A DNA stretch of 64,000 nt from contig NZ_JAIKLE010000011.1 of assembly GCF_022267315.1 (NCBI RefSeq), positions 62,001 through 126,000 on the forward strand, in the 5' to 3' direction. The notes below the pieces were generated by a model. The model worked only from the letters and a program-made list of their open reading frames with translations. It had not been told where the DNA came from and did no database searches. This DNA comes from Maribellus maritimus (GTDB lineage Bacteria; Bacteroidota; Bacteroidia; Bacteroidales; Prolixibacteraceae). The stretch's first letter is position 1. Each line of letters starts with the position of its first letter. Below, piece by piece: positions 17,609-25,674 of this stretch. Position numbers and translations under genes: made by a program.

Positions 17609-19825
17609 CTATTTTTGAACAGGTTCTCCAATAACGCCTAAATAGCGCCCGATCCAATAAGGAAGCAACCAAATATCTCCGGCGCTGTATTCCGAACGGC
17701 CATCACTGCCACCATCCAAATCAAAACGATTGGCGTTATGGCGTGAAATTCGCAGTTCATCAGGCGGAAGAACCTCTTTTATTGTTTGTTCTCTAAAATT
17801 TTCAGGAATAAGTTCAATGTCCTTTCTGTGGCTGTTTTTCACTGTCCAGTTCACCAAATCGAGCGGGTATTCCTGCAAATACCAGATTGCTTCTTCAAAA
17901 TCATAATCATCGTCACCAACAATCGCTGTCATAATGTTCCATAAGCCTTCTTTTTCCGGTCGCTCTGTTTCCCAATGATCAACAATTGCTTCTTTGTATT
18001 TTGCTTTTAATTCATCGTTAAACGCATAACGGTACAAGCCCCAGTATCCACAGTAATACATTTCATCATCGGAGTGATTCCAGCTTTCAGACAACATTCT
18101 GCTCCAATCGTCAGCAGTTTCCGGAGCTCGGCTGATTTCGCTCATGGGTCGCACGAGATTTTCCAGATAACCATGTTGATCCATCAAACCGAACGCTGTC
18201 TTTTTGTATTTTTCTTTTCCTGTAAAATGATATGCTGTCTGGAGCATGCCGATGTAATTCGATGAATTAATTTTGCGGTCACCCACCATAATCGGGCGCG
18301 CGTTAACATATTCCTGGTTCCAGCGTCCCCAGGTTGTTGGTTCATCGTTCCAGTCAACCAGATAATGATCATTTTTTATTGTTGTTGACATTAAAGTGTC
18401 AATTAATAAAATGGCCCTACTTTTTAATTCGGCATCATCAACCAATTCGGCAATGGCCCCAAATACAAAAATGTGACCGATGGCTTCGTCACTGCTCGTT
18501 GTGGATTTCCAATCCCATTCCGGATCTTCGGTTCTTCGCCACTTTTTATCGTGATATTTATAGCCGCGGCGTTCAAATGAACGTGATGGAAAGCCCGGAA
18601 TTTCGTTGATTGTATATAAACGTTCCATCGCATCGAGCGACTCCCTGATATTTTGCAAGGCATCCTCCGATTTTGTCACTGCGTAGCGAAAAACCTCACC
18701 TGCCAGGTACATCGAGGTCCACAAGCCATCATTATCCGAAGTTTCCATACTTCCACTTGTAACATCACCCTCTGTCATACCTGAAACAGTAGCATTAAAA
18801 CCGTTACGGATATGACGTTCACGAACCTGCTTTTCAAAAAACATGGCTTTGTCAAACAATGTCATTTCTTTTCTGCAAATTCTTGCCAAACCGGCATCGG
18901 TTAAAATCAAAACTGAATTTTCAGGGCCTTTTGAAATATCAATCACATTATCAGAAGGGAGCCACCTTTTGGAGGCGTAATAGCTAAATTTATCGTTTTT
19001 TTCAAATTTAAAAGCCCCATGTGTTGAGCCAAACCAGATTTCGCCATCCACCGACTTTATGGTTGTTATTTCAGGCCATGGTAACTTTATTTCAATCTCA
19101 CTGATTTGCTTTTTCGATTTAGCATCAAATTCAAAAAAACCGTCAGAAGTTCCGGCTAAAACTTTTTCACCTGCCACTTCAATACAGGTTAATTTATCGT
19201 TTTGAAGAACAAGTTCCAGTTTATTCTTTTTAGGTGAGAATGAATAAATTTCTCCTGTACTCAATATAAAAAACTGGTCATTTTCCGAATCATATTTTAT
19301 GTCTTGAATTTCAGTATTTAAACTTCCTTTCCACAGTGTTTCCGAATCTTTTAACAAGTTCAGTTTCATTTCGTCGGCTATCAGAAATTTAAAATCCTGA
19401 CCTGCGGAAACTAATTTTGCATTAGGTAAATCATGTCGGGAATATAAATTCCCTGCCCACGCATTACTCAAAACCGCTTTATCATCAATGTATATTATTT
19501 GATTTTTATAAATATCTGCGTCTGTAATTCCTTTGTCTGATGTTGGGCGATATTGCACATCATTTACCAATTCTCCCGGAAACAGAAATTGCCCCGCTTT
19601 TGGACGCAACAATCCGTGAGAGGAAAGTACCTGTATGTATCCATTACGATCGGACACAACACTGTTTAATGTTACGCGCTCATTCGTAAAATTGTATTTT
19701 ATACTATATTCCTGAACAAAAGGTTTATCAGCGATGAAAATAGTTGAACGTTGTCCAAAACAGAAGGTTGTTCCCAATGCAGCAACCAGCAACAGTGTAA
19801 ATATTATTTTCAATTTTGTATTCAT
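17609..19825 (-). CDS. Secreted beta-propeller plus (alpha/alpha) barrel protein, copy B; candidate glycan-active enzyme
   Basis: A 738-residue exported paralogue of the protein at 12527-14845. A signal peptide (MNTKLKIIFTLLLVAALGTT..) is followed by propeller-type repeats to about residue 325 (GEIWFGSTHGAFKF, VLILTDAGLARI) and a helical C-terminal domain. Shared motifs are SD364-N-D-G, W-D-W-K-S-T-T-S-S-D446-E, TTWGRWNQEY, NSH666RKD, DLDGGSDG and YWIGRY. Outside these the two copies differ widely, so they are old duplicates with probably different specificity. The gene follows the PHP lipoprotein by one base and precedes a terminator. The motif-rich helical domain is the likely catalytic part; the propeller may bind substrate. 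Confidence 0.6.
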   Translation of the reverse strand: MNTKLKIIFTLLLVAALGTTFCFGQRSTIFIADKPFVQEYSIKYNFTNERVTLNSVVSDRNGYIQVLSSHGLLRPKAGQFLFPGELVNDVQYRPTSDKGITDADIYKNQIIYIDDKAVLSNAWAGNLYSRHDLPNAKLVSAGQDFKFLIADEMKLNLLKDSETLWKGSLNTEIQDIKYDSENDQFFILSTGEIYSFSPKKNKLELVLQNDKLTCIEVAGEKVLAGTSDGFFEFDAKSKKQISEIEIKLPWPEITTIKSVDGEIWFGSTHGAFKFEKNDKFSYYASKRWLPSDNVIDISKGPENSVLILTDAGLARICRKEMTLFDKAMFFEKQVRERHIRNGFNATVSGMTEGDVTSGSMETSDNDGLWTSMYLAGEVFRYAVTKSEDALQNIRESLDAMERLYTINEIPGFPSRSFERRGYKYHDKKWRRTEDPEWDWKSTTSSDEAIGHIFVFGAIAELVDDAELKSRAILLIDTLMSTTIKNDHYLVDWNDEPTTWGRWNQEYVNARPIMVGDRKINSSNYIGMLQTAYHFTGKEKYKKTAFGLMDQHGYLENLVRPMSEISRAPETADDWSRMLSESWNHSDDEMYYCGYWGLYRYAFNDELKAKYKEAIVDHWETERPEKEGLWNIMTAIVGDDDYDFEEAIWYLQEYPLDLVNWTVKNSHRKDIELIPENFREQTIKEVLPPDELRISRHNANRFDLDGGSDGRSEYSAGDIWLLPYWIGRYLGVIGEPVQK

Positions 19826-19826
19826 T

Positions 19827-20903
19827 TCAATCTGCTTTTTTTATTCCAAAAGGCTGTGTTCCGGTTACAGACTCCGGTCCAAAAATCTCAGCACGCACAT
19901 AACCCGATAGATTTGGAATTTCAGAGAGACTTAATTTTCCACCTCGCCCTACTACATTATTTCCTGAAATCCAACGAATTGAATCTTGTCCGGAAGACAC
20001 GATTTCGATTGTTGCTTTTTTGGAATTCACTTCAATCGATTTAATATCAGGCACCTCAGGACCATTGTGCCCATTAACCGCATAAACATAGAAAAAACGT
20101 CCTTCAAGCATTCCTATCCGAATCCACTCTTCGTTTAATTCCGGCAAAATAAATACGTTCCAATTACGTCCCAACCTTTCCATTCCTACATGGAAATCGT
20201 CGTTTGAGTAACCCCAAACATTCCTCCCGGGCATCGTTTTTTTCAAAACTTCGTCCCAAAATTCACGGTCATGCGGATACCGATCCCCTTGATTATAGAC
20301 TTCCATTCCTGTAAGAAAATCATAACTATTAAATATGTCAACATACCAGTTAACATTATATTTTTCAGGATTTCGGGTTGTGTAGCGCCCCGGATGATTT
20401 AAAAGTGCAAGCCCGTTCTTTTTACCAATTTCCCCTAATACGACATTCTCTTCTCCGGGTTGCTCCTGATAATCAGTAAAATAACTTCCTGTATGATGTG
20501 GAGCTGATACTTCGTTTCCCTGAATAGCAAACATTTCCATTTCCCCGGGATTGCGGTTTTCGAAAACCAGTTCATCTGATGTTATATCTCCCCGCTCAAG
20601 TCGCTCATGAGCGGATTCACTGGGCAACAATTCAGAAAAGTTTGTCCAGGGATAGGTAACTTCATTATGATCTGTAATCGCCAGTATTTTATACCCTAAA
20701 CTGTGATAACTATCCACCACTTTTTGGGGACTCATTCTTCCATCGCTCCGTGTAGTGTGGGTATGCAAATTGGCCTTATATTTCGTGTGATTTTCCCAAT
20801 CCACATTTTCGTACGGATTATTAATTTCCCATTTTGATGAACATCCAGAAAAAATAAATCCGGATGTTAGTACCATTATTAAAACCTGAAATAAGCTTTT
20901 CAT
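19827..20903 (-). CDS. PHP-domain metal-dependent hydrolase lipoprotein
   Basis: A 358-residue lipoprotein when started at the ATG at 20901-20903. The open frame extends 16 codons upstream but would overlap the preceding gene and lack a signal peptide. Cys21 (F-S-G-C) is the lipidation site. The PHP motifs are clear: N-L-H47-T-H49..S-D54-G, I-T-D-H-N, G-N-E-V-S, N-H-P-G and D-D-F-H. PHP proteins are trinuclear metal phosphoesterases, here exported, with a C-terminal Ig-like tail (residues about 280-358). In a locus with three calcineurin-type phosphatases this may be a fourth phosphoester-cleaving activity. It starts 22 bases after the DUF3748 gene. Confidence 0.8.
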   Translation of the reverse strand: MKSLFQVLIMVLTSGFIFSGCSSKWEINNPYENVDWENHTKYKANLHTHTTRSDGRMSPQKVVDSYHSLGYKILAITDHNEVTYPWTNFSELLPSESAHERLERGDITSDELVFENRNPGEMEMFAIQGNEVSAPHHTGSYFTDYQEQPGEENVVLGEIGKKNGLALLNHPGRYTTRNPEKYNVNWYVDIFNSYDFLTGMEVYNQGDRYPHDREFWDEVLKKTMPGRNVWGYSNDDFHVGMERLGRNWNVFILPELNEEWIRIGMLEGRFFYVYAVNGHNGPEVPDIKSIEVNSKKATIEIVSSGQDSIRWISGNNVVGRGGKLSLSEIPNLSGYVRAEIFGPESVTGTQPFGIKKAD

Positions 20904-20925
20904 AATATAAATTCTCTTGGTTTTT

Positions 20926-22323
20926 TTATTTTTGAATATTAAAAATATCATTTAGTTCATCCATAGCCAGTTCCATCACAAATATTTGCATGAAGCCGCG
21001 TTCTTTACCCGTATTTTTATTGGGCTGAAAGATGTTGTATGCCAACATTTCTCCATTTCCTGAGACCACCAGTTGATTTCTGTCCTGTTTGTCGTTTGTT
21101 AACATTACACTTTTTCCAAAATTATTCCCAGGCTTTGTACATGAAGCAGCAATATTTCCGTTAACTATCGAAAGAACCCAGTTACCGGATGGGTGCCAGC
21201 GCACACAGGAAGCGTGGTTGGAAAAATGACTAAGCTGCAAAGGTTGTTTTCTTTTGTCAGAAGAAAGTTCTGAACCATCAGCGTCGATAAGAAAAATCTG
21301 CTTAACTCCTTCTTTATCGCCGGCCAGGTAAGCAATCTTTTTTCCATCTGCAGATCCTCTTACAATATCTGAAACTGATCCGGAATAAGTTAAACGGCGA
21401 ATCTTAATACCTTCCGGTGGCTTCGGATAAGTGTCTGAATCACCGGAAAATGCTGTTGTTATATCCACATTATCGGGAATATCAGCAACAAAAAGAGAGG
21501 TGTCATAGTCCAGACCATTCCCGGCCCGTACCTTTCCAATAAACGCACGCATTGTTCCTGCAGAATCGACCCATGAATCTCCATATGCTTTTTCAATCTG
21601 TCCGGCTTTTGACCTACCTTTCCCGGCAGGTTTAACAATTACTGAAAAATAATGCGAGTACCCCTCAGGCGAATCTTGATTTTTTTCCATATAACCAATA
21701 GTCCGGTCAATATTAGTTACCAAAAAATCATCGTAAGTAAATCCAATTCGTTTTCCGTTTCGGGAATATTCATGGCGATGTGTTCCTCCCCGTTGTGCCC
21801 CCGGAATGGTTGGCCCTTCGGTTGAAACATCACGCATATCAACTTTTGTTATTGCTCCTTTTCCATCAGTGCTGACTTCCACACCCGTTCGGTTTTGCTT
21901 GCCATAATATCCTCTCTCTTTAACTTCCTCAAGCAGAGGACCTTGAATAAAAATAACTTTTTCTTCCGACGGATGCCATGACACCGCCCCAACGCCGGGT
22001 GCTGCCTGCTCGCCTGTTATCGATTCAGGTTCATACAAAATAGTTTCTCTCCCTGTTGCAATCTCAATCTTTTCAATGGTTTTACAATTGCCAATATCTT
22101 CATTAAAAATGGTGCCCCGGGTATCGTAACATAAAAAATTACCATCGGGGGAAAAATTATCGTTGTTGTCCAGTACATGGTTTTTATCCGAAAAAGATAT
22201 TTGTTTTTCTTTCATTACTATTTGTGAAGCTTCATTTTGATTTTCTGTAAAGCATCCGGCAAGCGCCAATAAGGCAAGCCATAAATATGCGTTTATACTG
22301 TTATATTGTCGTTTTCTTTTCAT
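20926..22323 (-). CDS. DUF3748 (YidR-like) TolB-type propeller lipoprotein
   Basis: A 465-residue lipoprotein with lipobox L-A-G-C24. It aligns by eye with E. coli YidR: Q-I-S-F-S-D-K-N-H-V-L-D-N near the N-terminus, F-S-P-D-G-N-F-L-C-Y-D-T-R, I-A-T-G-R-E-T-I-L-Y, S-W-H-P-S-E-E-K-V-I-F-I-Q-G-P, and P-G-A-Q-R-G-G-T-H-R-H. Such TolB-like propellers are related in fold to oligogalacturonate lyase, and here lie in a locus that also has a GH28 enzyme. No biochemical function is established for DUF3748. A metal-binding or lyase role through the HRHE segment is possible but is inference. It is 12 bases downstream of the metallophosphoesterase gene. Confidence 0.75.
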   Translation of the reverse strand: MKRKRQYNSINAYLWLALLALAGCFTENQNEASQIVMKEKQISFSDKNHVLDNNDNFSPDGNFLCYDTRGTIFNEDIGNCKTIEKIEIATGRETILYEPESITGEQAAPGVGAVSWHPSEEKVIFIQGPLLEEVKERGYYGKQNRTGVEVSTDGKGAITKVDMRDVSTEGPTIPGAQRGGTHRHEYSRNGKRIGFTYDDFLVTNIDRTIGYMEKNQDSPEGYSHYFSVIVKPAGKGRSKAGQIEKAYGDSWVDSAGTMRAFIGKVRAGNGLDYDTSLFVADIPDNVDITTAFSGDSDTYPKPPEGIKIRRLTYSGSVSDIVRGSADGKKIAYLAGDKEGVKQIFLIDADGSELSSDKRKQPLQLSHFSNHASCVRWHPSGNWVLSIVNGNIAASCTKPGNNFGKSVMLTNDKQDRNQLVVSGNGEMLAYNIFQPNKNTGKERGFMQIFVMELAMDELNDIFNIQK

Positions 22324-22335
22324 TTATTCAGCTGG

Positions 22336-23871
22336 TTATTTCACCCTGAAAATACGGTTTTCCTTCCAGATTTGGTTAAACATATCTGTAGTTTTAACGG
22401 TAAGGGTGTATGTTCCCGGATCTAAACCATTGGGTAGTTTCCCCTGCCACATATGATGACAAATGCTGGGGTAATCCATCGCATAGCCAAACACTTCGTC
22501 AAGCGGCTGATTATCTACTATTCTTTTTAGAAAGCTGCTTTTTTTATACATCTCAAAACATGCCGGATCAACAGTTTGAACTGTATCCATTCGAATCCAG
22601 TTTTTATCCTGGTTGACTGACATCTCTACTTTTGAACGGAATGAACCGGCAAAAATATTTACCAAGACCTTTGTTTTTTCCAAAGCGTCTGTTTCTATCT
22701 CTTCCGGAATATAAATATTCATCTGATAATCGGTGGGGCGCCGGGCAGCTTTAAACCGAACGCTATATGTATTTCCATCGAAAGTAATAATGGAATACCC
22801 ATTTGGTGCTCCGTCATTCATAGTAGCATGCGGAATACCTCTTTCATCTTTTAAACCACACCACCAGCTTCCACAAACAGTAGCATTGATAAGGTGATGA
22901 TGCATTGCTTTCCCCTGCCACCCCATTTCACTATCTACAAAAACATTAATTTGCTCGTGTACATGTCCGGAAATCGAAAATGTATGCTCCCTGTTTTGAA
23001 TTAGCTGATACATTTCCTTCTGGTTATCACAGGCAATAATTGGTGCGTGCATCATTAACACGACGAGTTTATCCCTGGGAACAAATTGCAGGTAATTTTT
23101 TATAAAAGTTAGTTGCTTTCTGGTGAAGTGAGGATGATATTTCCCCTTCTCGTCAAAATAAATATTATTTATTGAAATAAAGGCAACCTGCCCGTATTCA
23201 AAAGCATAGGTGCTTGGGCCAAAAAAATGTTCAAACGTTTTGTCTCTTTCCCGGTTGGTTTTTGCATTACGATCGTTGTCATGATTTCCAAAAACGTTGT
23301 ACCAGGGGATTCCTATTTGCGCTATTCCCTGGCTGACATCATCCATCAGCCCGGGATCGTCTGCGACAATATCTCCCAAAGAAACGCCAAAACTTGCGTC
23401 AGTTGTCCCAATCAGCTCTTCCGCAACGTCATGAAATACATAATTAACTTCCTTCATTCCCCGCGCCTGCGGATCTCCAAAAAACAAGGCAGAAAAAGTA
23501 TTCTTTTCTGCTTGCTGAACCAAAGGAAAATTAATTGATTTTACATCTTTTCTGTTCAATTCATCACCTGTTTTGAAATAGTATTTTGGCGAATTAAAAG
23601 AATTTAAAGGAACCTGATATCCTGAAGGTTTTATTATAAAGATTGTAGCTCTTTCATTGGTCTCCAACTGCCATTTTCCATCCTCGTCTGTTAAAACAAC
23701 TTCTTCACCATTTGTTACACAAACATTTTTTACACCGATCTCTCCTTTGTCAAAAACTCCGTTATTATTAAAGTCGATATAAACTTTACCAGTGGTACTG
23801 CCTGTGGTTGCAAATAAAATGTTCGTTACAAATACAAAAAGAAAGAACAAAAAACTTTGGAAATATTGCAT
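22336..23871 (-). CDS. Three-domain secreted metallophosphoesterase (MetallophosN-catalytic-MetallophosC)
   Basis: A 511-residue protein from the ATG at 23869-23871. The longer open frame adds 13 codons that precede, and spoil, the signal peptide. Residues 28-100 form an SdrD/CarboxypepD-like beta domain (YIDFNNNGVFDKGEIGVKNV). The central calcineurin domain has GDPQ, S-L-G-D-I-V, G-N196-H197-D-N, M-M-H-A-P and S-G-H-V-H. The C-terminal about 130 residues form a beta-rich domain. The layout is the MetallophosN/Metallophos/MetallophosC type common in Bacteroidota. It is the first enzyme gene after susD, separated by a hairpin, and should hydrolyse phosphoesters in the periplasm. Confidence 0.85.
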   Translation of the reverse strand: MQYFQSFLFFLFVFVTNILFATTGSTTGKVYIDFNNNGVFDKGEIGVKNVCVTNGEEVVLTDEDGKWQLETNERATIFIIKPSGYQVPLNSFNSPKYYFKTGDELNRKDVKSINFPLVQQAEKNTFSALFFGDPQARGMKEVNYVFHDVAEELIGTTDASFGVSLGDIVADDPGLMDDVSQGIAQIGIPWYNVFGNHDNDRNAKTNRERDKTFEHFFGPSTYAFEYGQVAFISINNIYFDEKGKYHPHFTRKQLTFIKNYLQFVPRDKLVVLMMHAPIIACDNQKEMYQLIQNREHTFSISGHVHEQINVFVDSEMGWQGKAMHHHLINATVCGSWWCGLKDERGIPHATMNDGAPNGYSIITFDGNTYSVRFKAARRPTDYQMNIYIPEEIETDALEKTKVLVNIFAGSFRSKVEMSVNQDKNWIRMDTVQTVDPACFEMYKKSSFLKRIVDNQPLDEVFGYAMDYPSICHHMWQGKLPNGLDPGTYTLTVKTTDMFNQIWKENRIFRVK

Positions 23872-23933
23872 GGTATTTTTATTATCGAAAAAGAAGAGTT
23901 GAACTTCCACCTGTAAAAGAATATAGAAAAATA

Positions 23934-23963
23934 AAGAAGACAGGGAGACTCCCCTGTCCTCTT
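23934..23963 (-). terminator. Intercistronic stem-loop between susD and the phosphoesterase gene
   Basis: Twelve bases at 23934-23945 pair with 23952-23963 with one mismatch around a six-base loop. On the minus strand the stem is followed by TTATTTTTC, so it can act as a partial terminator or as a barrier that stabilises the susCD part of the message. It lies just after the susD stop. Confidence 0.55.
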
Positions 23964-23985
23964 ATTAATATATTGTTTATGAGAA

Positions 23986-25656
23986 CTAATATGGTTCTCC
24001 GGTTCCTTGCAAAAGCCATGTTTTTGAATAAACGCTGTTTTTACCAATAAGCCCTGAATACTCTGTTGTTTCGAGTCTTTCAATAGCAGCATTCACATTT
24101 GACGTGTTATTATTGAGTTCATCACTCCCGTACCCAAAACGAAGTGCAGGGTATGGCGCCCGCGCGATTTCATCAGAAAGAGTAAACTGAGGGTACCCAG
24201 TACGTTTATAGTCGTTCCATGCTTCTGTTGCATTACAAAAACTGGCAACCCATTTCTGCGTTAAAACCTGGTCTTTAGTACCATTAAAGGAAACTTCCGT
24301 AATAAAAGCATCATAGTCATCCTCAACTCCCCAGGTTTCAAGAGATGCTCTGACACCTTCATTGTAGTGGTTTTCAGCATCTCCTACATTCCATCCATCC
24401 AAAGCCATTTCAGCCAGGGTAAAATGCATTTCGGCAGCAGAAAGAATCCGTGCCTGGAGTAAATCTCCGGGTTCAGGACTTCCATCCATAAATATGGAGT
24501 TCAACATCGAAACGTGATAATTATGTCTTCCCTGTGCTCCGTTTTCACATCCGTTAAAAGAATGAATATCGGCTTGTAGCAGTCCAGGTGGGACTCCAAC
24601 GTATTCGCTGTCGTTACGCTCTACATCGTTGGGGTTATACAATCTTGTATATTCAACCTCTGTTCCCTGATAATCAATCCAATCAGGTAATATTGGCGTT
24701 GGAACTCCGTCGGCCAACATATCTGAAGCCTCTCCTTCAATATTAGTATCAGCAACCCATTTTACTGCAACAGGTGCAAACCAGACACTTTTCCGGGGGT
24801 CATTGGTGACATTCAATTGATCAATTATGGTAGAACACGACAAGTTGCGGGTTGAACTTGTTTCGCTATCATAAACCAATGGCCATGTATCGTCTGAGCC
24901 TCCTGTATAATCCATGGTAGCATCTTCCGATGCTGATTTTATATACATTCCGCCTGCAACAATTGCCTCAACAGCTGCCTGAGATTCGGAAGTTTTATTT
25001 GAAATACGAACGTAATAACGAATCAACAACGAATTCGCAAATTTTTCCCAGGCTTCAGGATCACCACTAAAATACAAATCAGCATTTCCGTCAACAGAAG
25101 TTACGTCTCCCGAAGCAAAAAGAGTTACTGCCGTTTCCAAATCAGAAATAATCCCACTATAAATGGTTTCCTGTGAATCGTATTCCGGATACAGATAATC
25201 AATTTCACCAGTATTTCCCTGCAATGCCATGGTATAAGGAGCATCTCCCCAATAATCAGCAATCTGGCCAAATAAAAATGCTCTCATGGTCAAACCAACT
25301 CCTTCGTGAAAAGCTAATCCATTTTTGTTCGCATTCTCTATAAGTAAAGCATTTGTGCGTAAAATATCGTAATAGCTTTCCCAGCCTTCGTTATCCCATT
25401 CAAAATAATTTGTTCCTCCAGCCCATCCTGATTGTTGTATAAACTGCATAGCACCAGCCATGTTTCCAATACCTAAATTCAAATAATTTTTTGCCGCTGG
25501 TCCTAAAACAGATGGCATTAAAAGATTAACGTTACCATCTTCAGCATTTATAGCATTTGGATTTTTATTTAAATCTGTTAAATCCTCACACGCAGAAAAA
25601 ATTCCGATTGCAAAAATTAAAACCAACAGCTTTATATAATAGTTTCTATTTTTCAT
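23986..25656 (-). CDS. SusD/RagB-family glycan-binding lipoprotein
   Basis: A 556-residue lipoprotein (F-S-A-C23) with the features of the SusD-like_2 group: DLTDLNKNPNAI after the lipid anchor, AGAMQFIQQSGWAGG, the helix segment G-Q-I-A-D-Y-W-G-D-A-P-Y with the conserved W-G-D-x-P, W-E-K-F-A-N-S-L-L-I-R-Y-Y, and the C-terminal W-N-D-Y-K-R-T-G-Y-P. It is expected to cap the SusC channel encoded 18 bases upstream and to deliver glycan to it from the cell surface. It is homologous to the second SusD at 35833-37494, with similar length but clearly diverged, so the two pairs probably take different oligomers. Confidence 0.92.
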   Translation of the reverse strand: MKNRNYYIKLLVLIFAIGIFSACEDLTDLNKNPNAINAEDGNVNLLMPSVLGPAAKNYLNLGIGNMAGAMQFIQQSGWAGGTNYFEWDNEGWESYYDILRTNALLIENANKNGLAFHEGVGLTMRAFLFGQIADYWGDAPYTMALQGNTGEIDYLYPEYDSQETIYSGIISDLETAVTLFASGDVTSVDGNADLYFSGDPEAWEKFANSLLIRYYVRISNKTSESQAAVEAIVAGGMYIKSASEDATMDYTGGSDDTWPLVYDSETSSTRNLSCSTIIDQLNVTNDPRKSVWFAPVAVKWVADTNIEGEASDMLADGVPTPILPDWIDYQGTEVEYTRLYNPNDVERNDSEYVGVPPGLLQADIHSFNGCENGAQGRHNYHVSMLNSIFMDGSPEPGDLLQARILSAAEMHFTLAEMALDGWNVGDAENHYNEGVRASLETWGVEDDYDAFITEVSFNGTKDQVLTQKWVASFCNATEAWNDYKRTGYPQFTLSDEIARAPYPALRFGYGSDELNNNTSNVNAAIERLETTEYSGLIGKNSVYSKTWLLQGTGEPY

Positions 25657-25674
25657 TTCTATTCGGATTTTATA

